Assembly: GCA_963841415.1 (NCBI GenBank)
Contig: CAWJCN010000003.1
Span: forward strand, 682,001 to 746,000
DNA: 64,000 bases
Reading direction: 5' to 3'
Source of the DNA: DASUAS01 sp963841415
Lineage (GTDB): Bacteria; Actinomycetota; Acidimicrobiia; IMCC26256; DASPTH01
The number at the start of each line of letters is the position of its first letter. Position 1 is the stretch's first letter. Under the pieces are notes generated by a model. It did no database searches and was not told the origin of the DNA. It saw only the letters and a list, made by a program, of their open reading frames with translations. The position numbers were made by a program, and so were the translations under genes. This document shows, piece after piece, positions 52,076-63,153 of this stretch.

Positions 52076-52804
52076 TCATGCCATCGCGTCGGCGGATTCG
52101 CCGAGGTAGCGGTCGAGCACCTCTTGACGCGCGTTGTCAGCGGGTCCGGTCCACGCCACCGCGCCCTGCTTGAGGATCACGCACTGGCTTGCGAGCGCGA
52201 GCGCGCGGTGGATGAACTGCTCGATCAACACGATGGTCACGCCGGTCTGCGCGGCGCGCGCGATGCTCTCGAACACGAAGTCGACCACCAGCGGCGCGAG
52301 ACCGAGCGACATCTCGTCGGCGATGATGAGCTTCGGCGGGTACCGCCAACGCGCGTGCGAGCGCGAGCATCTGCTGCTCACCACCGGAGAAGGTGCCGGC
52401 GCGCTGCGAACGACGCTCGGCGAGGCGCGGGAACATGTCGTACGCGTCGCTGATCGCCGACTTGCGCTTGTCGGGTGCGCCCACGCGACGCACCGCCATG
52501 CGGAGGTTCTCCTGCACCGACAGGCCGGGGAAGATGCCGCGACCTTCGGGGATGTGCACCAGCCCGGCGCGGCGGATGTCGTGCGGCTTGGCCTTGGTGA
52601 TGTCCCGGCCGTCGAAGACGACCGTTCCGGCGGTCGACGGGACGAGGCCCGACACCGAGCGCGCCAGTGTGCTCTTGCCCGCGCCGTTGGCGCCGAGCAC
52701 CGCGACGACGCTCCCCGGAGGTACCCCGATGCTGACGTCGAAGAGCGCCTGCACCGACGCGTACCGCACGTCGAGGTTCTGGACCGACAGCAGCGAATCG
52801 ACCA

Positions 52805-52805
<1 letters not shown>
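52076..52805 (-). CDS. livF: Liv-type ABC ATPase LivF (one frameshift)
   Basis: About 242-residue ATPase. Walker A GANGAGKST lies at residues 38-46, the signature is FSGGEQQMLALARAL, and Walker B follows as LIIADEMSLGLAP. The frame breaks between signature and Walker B, at 52338-52340 on the plus strand, where one extra G in GGCGGG adds a base. Removing it gives ALAVPPKLIIADEMS without gaps. The ATG at 52805 overlaps the LivG stop by one base. It provides energy for the permease with LivG. Confidence 0.85.
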
Positions 52806-53646
<841 letters not shown>

Positions 53647-53650
<4 letters not shown>

Positions 53651-55695
53651 GATCCGGACACCTCGGCGGTTTCCTCGTCACTGGATGACGGCGCCGACGA
53701 AGGTGGCGGTTCGTCGGGTTGCTGCACTCGTGGATCGTGCCGGCCCGCGTGCGCCGTCGCCGCCGGGACGGCCCTCGCGCCCGACAACTTGTGGATCATG
53801 CCCTGGAAGGCCATTGCGTTCTGGTGCACCGTGCCCTCGGGGTTGAGCGCCAGGAAGACGGCACCGAGACCGAAGAGCAGGATCGGGAGGTTCGACCACG
53901 GCGCTTCGAGCTTCAGCACCGTCTGGAAGAAGGCAGGCGAGAGCGCGAAAGCGAGGCCCGCGAGCAGCGCGGCGATGTTGGAGCGCACGCCGAACGTGAC
54001 CAGCACTGCCAACCAGGCGAGACCGGCGAGCGTTGCGTAGTTGATCGGCACGGCTTGCTTGGCCGACAGCGCGTAGAGCCCGCCCCCGACCCCGGCCACG
54101 AACGCCGCCAGCCCCGACACGAGCAGCTTCATCTGGAGCACGCTGAGACCCATCGTGCGCGACGCGTTCTCGCTCCACCGCACCGCGTTGAGCGCAAGTC
54201 CGGTGGTCGACCGTCTCAGGTTCACGGTGAGGATGGCGAAGATCGCGAACACTACGAGGCCGAAGTAGATGAACGCCTTGTCGGTGGACGCGAACTCGGG
54301 CCGGGCGATGGCGACGCCCTGCCCGAAGTTGTTGAAGTCCTGGAGGTTGAACACCAGGCGTTCCATGAGCAGGCCGAAGGTGAGCGTGACCAGCGCGACG
54401 TAGAGGTTGCCGAGGCGGATGGTGAGGAGCCCGATGATCAGACCCATGCCGGCGGCGACGAGGCCCCCCGTCACGATCGCCAGGAGCACCGGCCACCCGT
54501 GTTCGGTGGCGAATTGGGCCGACGCCAGCGCGCCGACGCCGGCGAAGGTGATCTGGCAGAGCCAGAGCATGCCGCCCTCGCCGGTCACGAGCGTGTAGGA
54601 GAGGAAGATGACGGCCAGTGCGACGCCGGTCATCATCTGGCCCTGCCAGTACGGGGCGAAGATCAGCGGCAGGATGCAGATGCCGGCGAAGAGGACGATC
54701 GGGAACGTGAAGTTGAGCTTGGGATAGAGGTCCTCGGAGTCGGCCGACGCGGCCAGGCGACTGCCGCCGTTCGGCGTGATGGCGCGGTCGAGCGCACCAC
54801 CCACTCCTTCTTCCTCGTTGACGCGTCCCGACCGGATGATGTTGACCACGAGCGAGATGACCACGAACACGAAGGGGATGGCCGGCACGATGTTGGCCGT
54901 GATCTCGCTGTCGGGTGGCAGGTAGTACTGCACGAGGCTGCCGGCCACGCCCATCAGGAGACCGACGCCGACTGCGACGGGGAGACTGCGCAGTCGCGCC
55001 GCGATCACGGCTGCGAACGCCGCCGCGATGAGCAGCGTGTACTTGCTCGAGTCGAGGCCGATGACCGGCGCGGCGAGGATGCCCGAGAGACCGGCGAGCA
55101 TCATCGACACGACCCACACACCGGCGGCGATGCGCGACGGGTTGCTGCCCGAGAGCGACGTCATGGCCTCGGAGTCGACCATCGCCCGCACGCTCAGGCC
55201 GGCCTCGGTGAAGCGCAGGACCAGCGCACCGACGACGACGATGCCGAGCACGCACGCGTACGCGATCACCTGGTCGAGGGTGACGGCGGTGCCGAACCAC
55301 TTGTACACGTGGACTGGTTGGGGGGCGAGGCCGAGGGCCTGGAAGATCTGGTCGTTGCCGAAGATGATCTCCGCGAGCACGGGGACGACGACCGAGAGAC
55401 CGATGGTGACGACGACCTTGATCAACTGCGACGACAGGCGCAGGAACCTGAAGATCGCCATGTAGAAGAAGATCCCCATCAACGGCGCGAGCACCAGCAG
55501 GCTCACCGCCACGCTGCTGAGGATGCCCCAGTTCCGCTCGACGTGGATCCAGTAGTAGAAGCGCGCGATGAAGAACGCGAAGGATCCGAACGCGAAGTTG
55601 AGCACGCCGGTCGACACGTAGGTGATGACGAGGCCGGACGCGGCGAGCGCGTAGATGCTCCCGAACACGAGTCCGACGACGATGAATTGCAGCAC
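53647..55695 (-). CDS. fused LivH-LivM permease
   Basis: 682-residue membrane protein. Residues 1-290 are LivH-like (VVGLVFGSIYALAASGLVIT at the start, SEAMTSLSGSNPSRIAAGVW later) and 325-640 are LivM-like (WQGQMMTGVALAVIFLSYTL, then LCQITFAGVGALASAQFATE). A hydrophilic linker at about 292-325 joins them and a Pro/Ser/Glu-rich tail ends the protein. Normally these two permeases are separate genes; the fusion fixes their 1:1 ratio. It heads the operon livHM-livG-livF-livK-livK on the minus strand. Substrate could be a hydrophobic or aromatic acid as well as amino acids. Confidence 0.9.
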
Positions 55696-55862
55696 CGGTG
55701 AACCCCCCTGGTTCCTGCTGGACGCCCGGTCGCCGACACGCCGTCAAGACGCTGAGGCTGGTCGTTTGTTGTTCTCGGTTCGACTCTAGCGAGGTCGCCC
55801 CGTCGGCGCACCCTGGTGTCGCATTTCAACCCCGACGCGGTACGAGGGGTGACGACTTCGCA

Positions 55863-56642
55863 TCACACGGTGCGCACGTCGAGGACGGCGACGAGGCCGG
55901 TGAGCTCGAACAGGGGCAGGATCCTCACCGGGACGACGAACGTGATCGTGCGTTCGGCCGCCGCGAACCGCTTGTGCGCAGTGACGAACACACTCAGGAT
56001 CACCGAGTCGACGAAGTCGACAGCGGTCAGATCGACCGCCACCTCTCCGCGGCCCGACATGAACGCCGACTGAATCGCCTCCCGGACTCGCGGCGCGGCG
56101 ACCAGGTCGAGTGCACCAGACTCGCGCACCACGTGTACTTCCTGACCGTCTGCCCGATGTACGCCGACCGCAACCGGTGCCGTGGCGCGCGGCCCGGATC
56201 CGCCGGTCCAGGCGTTGGGCGGTGCCCCACGGAGCTGGCCGATCACCTCGTCGAACAGCCAGCGGCGGAACTCGAGCAGATCGGGTGGGGTCACCACGGT
56301 GAGGAGCTGGTCGCCGGCCTCGCAGTATGAGTCGACTTCGTCGAGGAGGTCGCGCAGCGCTTCGATCGCGGCCGCTCGCTCCTCGCCTTCGCCCAGGATC
56401 GGGATGACCACATCGGCGTGTTCGGTGCCCTGCTCGATCAGCACTCCGAGCGTGTCCATCGTCGCTCGGTACCCGGTGAAGCGGCTGTCGAGCTCGGCGA
56501 AGATCTCGTCGATGCGCCGGGGGACGTGTCCTGCGGCCTCCGCGTCGACGCGCAACACGTCGAGCTCGCGCTGGACTCCGGCTGCATGCTGTTGCGCGCG
56601 CTGGAACCGCTCGACGGGGAAGTTCAGGAGCTCGAGCTGCAC
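55863..56642 (-). CDS. STAS domain anti-sigma-antagonist-like protein
   Basis: 259-residue protein. The first 150 residues (ELLNFPVERFQRAQQHAAGV onward) are helical and match an uncharacterised N-domain often seen beside RsbW-type kinases. The last 100 residues form a STAS domain, VAVDLTAVDFVDSVILSVFV. The phospho-acceptor Ser after FVD is kept, but the usual following SGL is VIL. The start GTG 56642 has AGGAGG three bases upstream, which is close. It may relay stress signals to a sigma factor; no partner is nearby. Confidence 0.78.
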   Translation of the reverse strand: MQLELLNFPVERFQRAQQHAAGVQRELDVLRVDAEAAGHVPRRIDEIFAELDSRFTGYRATMDTLGVLIEQGTEHADVVIPILGEGEERAAAIEALRDLLDEVDSYCEAGDQLLTVVTPPDLLEFRRWLFDEVIGQLRGAPPNAWTGGSGPRATAPVAVGVHRADGQEVHVVRESGALDLVAAPRVREAIQSAFMSGRGEVAVDLTAVDFVDSVILSVFVTAHKRFAAAERTITFVVPVRILPLFELTGLVAVLDVRTV

Positions 56643-56763
56643 ATGCCTCCTCTCGCGTTCACCGAGCCTCGGCCGTGCACCAGGACAAACGCTGCCATCG
56701 AGGAGGAGGGTAACCGAGCCCCGTGGTGCCAGCACAGGGCTCGGCGCGGTAGAACCACGCGTC

Positions 56764-57924
56764 GTGAACCTCGCTTCGTTCCGGATCGACATCCCCGACG
56801 AGCGTCTCGCGTTGCTGCGGGCGCGGTTGCGCTCGACCGTGTGGGCCGACGAGCCGGTCGGGGGCGCCGACGACTGGCACCTCGGTGTGCCCGGGTCATA
56901 CCTCCGCGAGCTCGTCGCGTACTGGATCGACGACTACGACTGGCGTGCGCACGAGGCGGCGATGAACCGCTTCCCGCACGTACGCGGCGTGATCGACGGA
57001 GTGACCGTGCACACGCTGCACGAGCGCGGCTCGGGACCGTCGCCATTGCCGTTGGTGCTCACCCACGGGTGGCCGTGGACGTTCTGGGACTTCGCTGCGG
57101 TGATCGAGCCTCTCGCGCACCCCGACCGCTTCGGCGGCGATCCGGCTGACTCGTTCGACGTCGTCGTGCCGTCGCTGCCGGGTTCGATCTTCTCGTCACC
57201 GGTGCCGGCCGGCATCGGATGGCGCGAGACGGCGGCGCTGTGGGTGCAGCTCATGCACACGCTCGGTTACGACCGCTTCGGTGCGCACGGTGGCGACTCG
57301 GGCGCGTACGTGAGCGCGCAGCTCGCGCACGAGTTCGTCGACCGGCTCGTCGGCGTGCACCTCAACTTCCCTGCGTTCATCGGCGCCGACCTCGCGCAGA
57401 CGCGCGACGACTTCGCACCCGACGAGGTCGACGACTTCGACCGACGGCCGAACGTCCCCAACAACCTGACGCATTTCCTCACCCAGATCTACGAGCCGCA
57501 GACACTGGCGTGGGCGATGCAGGACTCCCCGGCCGGCATGGCGGCATGGATGCTGCAGCGACGCCAGATGTGGAGCGACTGCGACGGTGACGTCGAACGC
57601 CGATTCTCGAAGGACGAGCTCCTCACGCACTTCTCGCTCTACTGGCTCACCAACACGTTCGGCGGATCCGTGCGGTTCTACAACTACTCGTTCGAGCACC
57701 CGTGGGTGCGCGCGCACGACCGCACGCCGACGCTCGAAGCTCCGGTCGGGATGGCGGTGTTCCCGTACGAGTTGCTCCACGTCCCCCGTGCGCTGGCCGA
57801 GCGGGAGGCGAACCTCGTGCACTGGAGCCGCTTCGACCGCGGCGGCCACTTCGCGGCGGCCGAGGAACCCGACCTCATCGTCGAGGATCTGCGCGCCTTC
57901 TTCCGTCCCCTGCGAGGCGGGTGA
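56764..57924 (+). CDS. epoxide hydrolase (EHN/alpha-beta hydrolase family)
   Basis: 386-residue enzyme. The N-terminal EHN-type domain (FRIDIPDERLALLRARLRST) is followed by the alpha/beta-hydrolase core. HGWPWTFWDF at 101-110 forms the oxyanion hole, Asp178 in HGGDSGAYVS is the nucleophile and His362 in RGGHFAAAEE completes the triad. This is the juvenile-hormone-epoxide-hydrolase-like branch, which opens epoxides on hydrophobic substrates. The start GTG 56764 lies 121 bases from the divergent STAS gene. Confidence 0.88.
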   Translation: MNLASFRIDIPDERLALLRARLRSTVWADEPVGGADDWHLGVPGSYLRELVAYWIDDYDWRAHEAAMNRFPHVRGVIDGVTVHTLHERGSGPSPLPLVLTHGWPWTFWDFAAVIEPLAHPDRFGGDPADSFDVVVPSLPGSIFSSPVPAGIGWRETAALWVQLMHTLGYDRFGAHGGDSGAYVSAQLAHEFVDRLVGVHLNFPAFIGADLAQTRDDFAPDEVDDFDRRPNVPNNLTHFLTQIYEPQTLAWAMQDSPAGMAAWMLQRRQMWSDCDGDVERRFSKDELLTHFSLYWLTNTFGGSVRFYNYSFEHPWVRAHDRTPTLEAPVGMAVFPYELLHVPRALAEREANLVHWSRFDRGGHFAAAEEPDLIVEDLRAFFRPLRGG

Positions 57925-58102
57925 GGCGGGCGATCCCGGACAACCCGCAAGACCTGTGCAAGGAAGAGCTCGCTGGTCGTGTTCTCGGACGAGAACCCGA
58001 ACCTGCCGTGTGCGGACGGGCCGTACGCTCTCCCTGGTCCACGCGACTGTCGGAGTGGCCGCGCTCCGCAACGCGGGCTCACGGCACACCGGGGGTTCGA
58101 CC

Positions 58103-58930
58103 ATGGCGAGGGTGGGAATCGCGACCGGCGCAGGCCGAGGTATGGGGCGCGCCTGCGCGCAGCGGCTGCACCCGATGGTCGACCACCTCATCCTCGTCGA
58201 CCTCGACGAGTCGTCGGCGCGCGCCGCGGCCGAGGAGCTCTCGAGCGGCGGTGGGGCGACGGTCGAACCGTTTGCCCTGGACGTCACCGACCGCGACGGG
58301 CTTGCTCGCCTCGCCGATCGCGTGTCGTCGTTGGGGGCGTTGCGGGCGGTCGCGCACGCAGCCGGGATCTCGCCGACGATGGCCGACTGGCGACGCATCC
58401 TCACCGTGGATCTCGTCGGCACGGCGTTGCTGGCCGATGCGATCCGACCGCTCGCCACCGCGGGGACCGCGACGGTGTGCTTCGCGTCGATGGCGCCGAT
58501 GTTCGCGCCCCCGACAGCGCCGCCAGGGGCGGACGAGGCGCTCGACAACCCTCTCGACGCGCGGTTCCTCGAACGACTGCACGACGCCCTCGGCGACGCG
58601 ATCGAGGATCCCGGCGCGGGCTACACCTGGGCCAAGCGCGGCGTGAAGCGTTTCGTGAAGAGCGAGGCAGTGCGGCTCGGGCCGGCCGGGGCGCGGATCT
58701 GTTCGGTGTCGCCCGGGATCATCGACACGCCGCAGGGTCGCCAGGAGGCGGAGCAGCACTCGATCATGCAGGAGCTCGTCGAGCAGACACCGCTGCGGCG
58801 GGAGGGCCGTCCGGAGGAGGTGGCGGCGGTGGTCGCCTTCCTCCTCTCCGACGAAGCGAGTTGGGTCAACGGCATCGACGTGTTGATCGACGGTGGGATC
58901 TGCGCCGCCGTCGTCGGACCGGGCTTCTGA
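58103..58930 (+). CDS. short-chain dehydrogenase/reductase, hydroxysteroid-dehydrogenase-like
   Basis: 275-residue SDR. The cofactor motif TGAGRGMGRA begins at residue 8, LVDLDESS favours NAD, the active site is the SMAP serine plus YTWAKRGVKRF, and the tail shows SPGIIDTPQG. The loop between strands is long (ALDNPLDARFLERL), as in the 3-alpha-hydroxysteroid dehydrogenase-like group. It stands alone downstream of the epoxide hydrolase, 178 bases away. A steroid or alicyclic alcohol substrate is a guess from family only. Confidence 0.84.
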   Translation: MARVGIATGAGRGMGRACAQRLHPMVDHLILVDLDESSARAAAEELSSGGGATVEPFALDVTDRDGLARLADRVSSLGALRAVAHAAGISPTMADWRRILTVDLVGTALLADAIRPLATAGTATVCFASMAPMFAPPTAPPGADEALDNPLDARFLERLHDALGDAIEDPGAGYTWAKRGVKRFVKSEAVRLGPAGARICSVSPGIIDTPQGRQEAEQHSIMQELVEQTPLRREGRPEEVAAVVAFLLSDEASWVNGIDVLIDGGICAAVVGPGF

Positions 58931-59163
58931 GAGAGCCCGTCGCCGCCTCCGATCAGGCGGCCGCGCCTGGGCCGGGCAGCACCTCGACGTCGCCGGCGTG
59001 CATCGGCTCGCCGCGGTGCAGGTAGCGCAGGTCGACCGCGCTGATCTCACCGCACGCGTGATGTCGGTAGAGCACTGGCGGGCCTCCCCGAGCACGTTCG
59101 GCTTCGCCTGGTCGACGCGGTGCCCGCGCCCGGCGTCACCCACCTCCACTACGAGGTCGAGCG

Positions 59164-59586
59164 ATGACCCACCGCACGACACGACCAGCCCCGGATCAGG
59201 AGATGACGACGAAGCTCCAGCCCGAAGTACGCAGCGCGATCGACGGCACCTCGCCCGCCCACCTCGCCAGCATCCTCCCCGACGGTTCGCCCCACTCCGT
59301 TCCGGTCTGGGTCGGCACCGAGGGCGACTACGTCGCGATCCTCACGGGCCCGGGCTCACGCAAGGCCCGCAACCTGCGACGCGATCCGCGGGTCGCGCTC
59401 TCGCTGACGAACCCCGACGACCGTACGAGGCTGTGATCATCCGGGGCCGAGTCGTCGAGTGGCTCGAAGGCGACGAGGCGTGGAGGATCGTCGACCGGAT
59501 CGCCGAGAAGTACATCGGCGGGCCCTATTCGCGCGAGGAGGAGCGGGTGGTCGCGCTCATCGAGCCCGACCGACAGATCGTGGGTG
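59164..59586 (+). CDS. PPOX-class (pyridoxamine-phosphate-oxidase-like) F420/flavin protein (frameshifted)
   Basis: Small split-barrel protein of the F420-binding PPOX group. The first part reads LASILPDGSPHSVPVWVGTE and SRKARNLRRDPRVALSLTNP; after a break the frame continues AVIIRGRVVEWLEGDEAWR and ERVVALIEPDR. One C appears missing in GACGACCGTACGAG near 59421. The end is unclear because the second frame stays open into the tRNA gene. The ATG at 59164 is the start. Related proteins reduce or bind F420 in actinobacteria. Confidence 0.7.
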
Positions 59587-59642
59587 AGGTCAGCGTCGCG
59601 GCACGGTCACTTCGGAGTGCAGCCGGGTATTCTCCAACTCCC

Positions 59643-59714
59643 GCCCTCGTAGCTCAGCGGATAGAGCATCGGCCTCCGGAGCCGTGTGCGCAGGTTCGAG
59701 TCCTGCCGAGGGCG
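59643..59714 (+). tRNA. tRNA-Arg (anticodon CCG)
   Basis: A 72-base cloverleaf. Acceptor GCCCTCG pairs with CGAGGGC, the D-arm is GCTC/GAGC, the anticodon loop CTCCGGA carries CCG, and the T-arm is GCAGG-TTCGAGT-CCTGC. The first base pair of the anticodon stem is a T-T mismatch. CCA is not encoded. tRNA genes are common integration sites, and a mobile-element-like region follows. Position of the arms was checked by hand. Confidence 0.9.
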
Positions 59715-59946
59715 CTCCCGAAAATCGGCCCTGACCAGCGCATACACCCTCGTCAGGGCCTCGGCGCGTGGACCGCCAGAATCCGCCCACGACCCTCATT
59801 CTCGGGTCTGATTGGGAGGGCATTGGGAGGAGCCGAAGGTCGCGACGTTGCAGAACGAGGCACCTCCCAATGGGCCATCGAGCACGCCGCTCTCTCGGTG
59901 CGATCGAAGCGGCCTATCACTGACTCAAGTTGTCGGGCGCTGGGCA

Positions 59947-60749
59947 TCAGCTCGAGGACCGGCGACCGAGGCGCTTCGCGACGACGCCGATCGCGGTGAC
60001 CAACAAGATCGCGGCGGTGTGGGTGCCGACGCCGTAGACCTCGAGCAGGCGAGGTGCACGGCGACGCACGAGCGTGTCGAGCGCCTGGTCGAGACGCTTG
60101 CCGTCAGCATCGAGCGCGAGGACACGACGTCCGAGCGTCGCGATCGCGAACTTCGTCGCGTAGGACGACGCTGTCGCTGTCCGACGGTAGGTCGCAACGC
60201 TGCTGCGGTGGCAGCCAAGTGGTCGACGGGCACGGCCCGGAACTGCTCCCGGAGCTCGTCGGGTGCGGTGAAGCCGAGATGGCGGATCTGGTTCAGATAC
60301 TTGACGCGCACGTTGCGACCCGAACGGCGCGCCACCAACAACGCGCGGATCGCTTCCACGTCACCATCAGCGGACTTCGCGATCCCTGACGCCCGACCCG
60401 ACAACGCCGCCCGTGCTGCTTCGATCGCGTCGAGCTCATCGGACTTCCCGTTGCGGCGCCGCTCCTGGCGGTTCGGGCGATCAACCTCGATCACCACCAG
60501 ACCCCGACCACGCAGATGACGTGCCAACCCGGCGCCATACGCGCCGGTGCCTTCCACCCCCACCCGCGCCGGGGTGCCGAACGTCTCGAGCCACGAACAC
60601 AACTCGCCATATCCGGCCGGTGTCGTCACGAACGACTCGACACCCAACACACCGCCGTTCGCGTCGACCGCGGCCGCGACATGCACATCGAGATGCGTAT
60701 CGACACCACCCGTGATCGGGCGCGTGCTCTCTACGATGGTCATCGCCAT
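59947..60749 (-). pseudogene. IS110 family transposase remnant
   Basis: The N-terminal DEDD (RuvC-like) domain is intact: GGVDTHLDVHVAAAVD, VGVEGTGAYGAGLARHLR and RRRNGKSDELDAIEAARAAL carry the acidic residues. After about 180 codons two extra bases, near 60163 and 60179, shift the frame; without them it continues YATKFAIATLGRRVLALD to RLLEVYGVGTHTAAILLV. It then ends abruptly at 59947, before the C-terminal Tnp20 part with its serine. So the copy is inactive. No terminal inverted repeats are expected for IS110. Confidence 0.8.
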
Positions 60750-60981
60750 CCCTTCTCTGCTTCAACGGTTCAAGGGGTGGCACGCACGTCCCGGGAAGGA
60801 GACCGTGACGAGCACGCTGCGTCAACAGCGAGCTCGATCACCCTCCGGAACGGGGCGTGCCCAATTCCGAACACACACCAACGAGTGACGCGCGTCCGAA
60901 CCGAACGTACCGGTCACCACCGACACCACGGTGGACCCGCCATTCACTGGCAGATATGCCGCTCTTCTAGGCGACGTCCGA

Positions 60982-61749
60982 TCAGAACGCTGCGAGCGAG
61001 CCTCCGGAGAGGATGGCCAGGAATCGTTCGATCATGGGGTTCACTTGCTCGGGCACCTCCAACTGCAGGAAATGGCCGGCTCCGACCGTTTGACCGAGCG
61101 TCATCGTGGCATTGGCTTCGAGCAAGGATGCAGCATCATTCGTCGGCACGGCTGACGAGATCGTCAGTACCGGCACCTCGCACTGTCGAAGCACCGCCAT
61201 TGCATCAAACGCGGCGATGGCCTGGACCAACGGGATCGCAATTTCGTTGGGTACGGCGGTCATGGTTTCGATGATCTTGGCTCGACGCGTTGTGTCGTCG
61301 GTCGGCAAGAACATCTGCTCGACGAATTGACGGCGTCCGATTGGTCCATCCGGACCCGAGAACGACGTAATGAGTTGCGGTGCGAAGCCTTTCCACACCT
61401 CCTTGCTCAATGGCGGCGGATCGATCAACGCCACCGCACGGACAAGGTCGGGCGCTAACTGCGACAGAGCGAGCGCGACCATCGCGCCGATGCTGTGACC
61501 GAACACGACGCTTGGACCAAGGTCAAGCTCATGTGCCAGCTCGGCAACGCGACTCGCGAATGCTTCGATCGCATATTTCTCGGGAGACGCGCTGTCGCCG
61601 TGGCCCGGCAGATCTACTGAGACCACTCGATGCGTGGGCGCGAAATAGTCGAACTGCGGAGCGAAAAAGCTACGATCGCCGCACCAACCATGCAAGAACA
61701 AGAGGGGAGGCTCGCCATCACCGGCCGCGTCGTAGCCCAGTTCACCCAT
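60982..61749 (-). CDS. alpha/beta hydrolase
   Basis: 255-residue hydrolase of the esterase/haloperoxidase-like group. HGWCGD holds the oxyanion region, GHSIGAMVALAL the nucleophilic serine, and AGHFLQLEVPEQ the catalytic histidine. The acid is probably the Asp/Asn near SAVPTND. Base composition is lower in GC than in the upstream catabolic genes. It diverges from the small hypothetical gene. Substrate is unknown. Confidence 0.85.
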   Translation of the reverse strand: MGELGYDAAGDGEPPLLFLHGWCGDRSFFAPQFDYFAPTHRVVSVDLPGHGDSASPEKYAIEAFASRVAELAHELDLGPSVVFGHSIGAMVALALSQLAPDLVRAVALIDPPPLSKEVWKGFAPQLITSFSGPDGPIGRRQFVEQMFLPTDDTTRRAKIIETMTAVPNEIAIPLVQAIAAFDAMAVLRQCEVPVLTISSAVPTNDAASLLEANATMTLGQTVGAGHFLQLEVPEQVNPMIERFLAILSGGSLAAF

Positions 61750-61878
61750 GGCGACCTCCGCTCACGTCCGTCGACGACACATCGCGTCGACAGCATCGCA
61801 CTCGACGATCACATCGGCCAGCGCCTATCCGGCAGTCATGCGTGCCAGAGCGGTTTACCGATCTGCTGGACTCGCGCG

Positions 61879-62145
61879 ATGCGTTACGAAGGCCTCGTCT
61901 ACGTCAGCGGCTCATTCACGGCTTGGGCGACAATCGAGGATGTCGACGCGATCGAATGGGTCGGCACCATCGGCGAGATTCGCAACATCTCGCCGCGCTC
62001 GGGGCTGCACACGATCCGGATCGGTGAGGGCGAACGCGCTGGCACCTTCGCCATCATGGAAGTGCAGTACGACGAGAAACGGCGGAGGGGAACGCTCGCT
62101 GGACAGACGCCGTTCGGTCCGGACCCTCGGCCACTCTCAAACTGA
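61879..62145 (+). CDS. small hypothetical protein
   Basis: 88-codon frame from ATG 61879, ending PFGPDPRPLSN. The centre (VGTIGEIRNISPRSGLHTIR) looks like a plausible beta-rich protein, and the frame has a protein-like composition. I do not recognise a family, and no ribosome binding site is evident. It lies between the divergent hydrolase and the nitroreductase gene in the mobile-element-like region. Confidence 0.4.
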   Translation: MRYEGLVYVSGSFTAWATIEDVDAIEWVGTIGEIRNISPRSGLHTIRIGEGERAGTFAIMEVQYDEKRRRGTLAGQTPFGPDPRPLSN

Positions 62146-62276
62146 CCGCTGTCCCGAGCCGAGCAGATCTGTACATGTGAATCGCCATCGAGGAGGATGG
62201 CGCGCTCGGGTTCGCGGCCTGTTCCGATCGGGCGCACGTAGCATGGTCCGTGAAGATGTGCTCCTGGAGGCTCGCC

Positions 62277-62768
62277 GTGGACCGCCTTCCCTCAGCTCTC
62301 GTCGAAACGCCGATTCTGCGGCTACATCAAGCGATCTATCGAGGTACCCACGGCTGGATCGGGAGATGGTTGATCGGCAGGCCGACGCTGCTGTTGACAA
62401 CGCTCGGGCGTCGGACAGGTCGCCAGCGTACGAACGCGCTGATCTACTACAAGGACGGTGCGTCGTGGGTCGTCGTTGCGTCCAACGGTGGCAGCGATCA
62501 CGGTCCCGGTTGGGTGGCGAATCTTCGGTCTGAGCCACGCGTTCGTGTTCGAGTCGGGAGGCGGAAGTGGTCGGCGACGGCGCGCGTCGCCATGCCCGAG
62601 GAGCGAGCGCGGCTTTGGCCTCTCGTCAACCGTCACAACCGCGGGTTGGCACCGCTCTTTCACTTCGGAGCGCACGGCCGCTATGACGCGTACCAGCGGC
62701 ATACGTTACGCGAGATCCCGATCGTCATTCTCGAGGCAACTGATCAGACAGGAGTCACGCTCGGATAA
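62277..62768 (+). CDS. deazaflavin (F420)-dependent nitroreductase family protein
   Basis: 163-residue protein of the DDN/DUF385 family. It shows the opening LRLHQAIYRGTHG, then LLLTTLGRRTGRQRTNAL with the F420-phosphate-binding arginines, and VVVASNGGSDHGPGWVANL. Family members bind F420 and reduce quinones, nitro-compounds or lipids. The GTG at 62277 is favoured because GGAGG lies six bases upstream; an in-frame GTG at 62250 is possible. It is cargo in the region after tRNA-Arg. Confidence 0.85.
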   Translation: MDRLPSALVETPILRLHQAIYRGTHGWIGRWLIGRPTLLLTTLGRRTGRQRTNALIYYKDGASWVVVASNGGSDHGPGWVANLRSEPRVRVRVGRRKWSATARVAMPEERARLWPLVNRHNRGLAPLFHFGAHGRYDAYQRHTLREIPIVILEATDQTGVTLG

Positions 62769-63153
62769 CTCAATACGCACCGCGGTTGCCGCGCTCGATC
62801 AGGTCGCTTCGCGAATCTGTGCGCGCGTGTTCTATGCGCGTTCCTCGTGTTCGTGTGCCCGTTTCGGTAGGCCCCGTTGACAGCCGCGACTTCGCGGTGG
62901 TGTCCGCAATTTGCTTCTCACCGTCTAGCGATGCGTTCGTCACCTCACCATGGGTTCGCACACCCCGGCCGACAGATGCGAACGCGCGAACGCGACCGCA
63001 AACTGTCCGCCCGTGACCGTCACTGTCCGATCGACAGCTATCCCTTGCTGAACATCCGCGCAGGCGCGACAACCGCCACCGATGGTGACACGAGTGCAAC
63101 CTTCGATTGCGCGACTCCCGGGAGGGATTCCGGGATGTTCGGCGGGAGTTGAG
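62769..63153. other. 385-bp gene-free segment upstream of the relaxase; oriT candidate
   Basis: No protein-like frame is convincing here. GTTCGCA (62954-62960) and TGCGAAC (62977-62983) form an inverted repeat with 7-base arms and a 16-base loop. Two copies of ACTGTCCG (63002-63009 and 63022-63029) are spaced by 20 bases. Inverted plus direct repeats just before a relaxase gene are the layout of an origin of transfer. The assignment is a hypothesis. Confidence 0.4.

Noticed and set aside
53719..55701. 660-codon plus-strand open frame, Asp/Glu/His/Arg-rich
   Set aside because: It mirrors the LivH-LivM permease; codons for hydrophobic residues read backwards give this charged composition.
58931..59163. 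Short peptides on both strands (minus VDLRYLHRGEPMHAG; plus VTHLHYEVER)
   Set aside because: Each looks protein-like over 30-40 residues, but neither has a start codon or enough length to name a gene; possibly the remains of one decayed gene.
59590..59823. 77-codon minus-strand frame containing APSAGLEPAHT
   Set aside because: This is the familiar artefact of translating a tRNA-Arg gene backwards.
59620..59999. Plus-strand frame with VAQRIEHRPPEP continuing from the PPOX gene
   Set aside because: The segment is the tRNA-Arg sequence read as protein; the frame stays open only because of the upstream frameshift.
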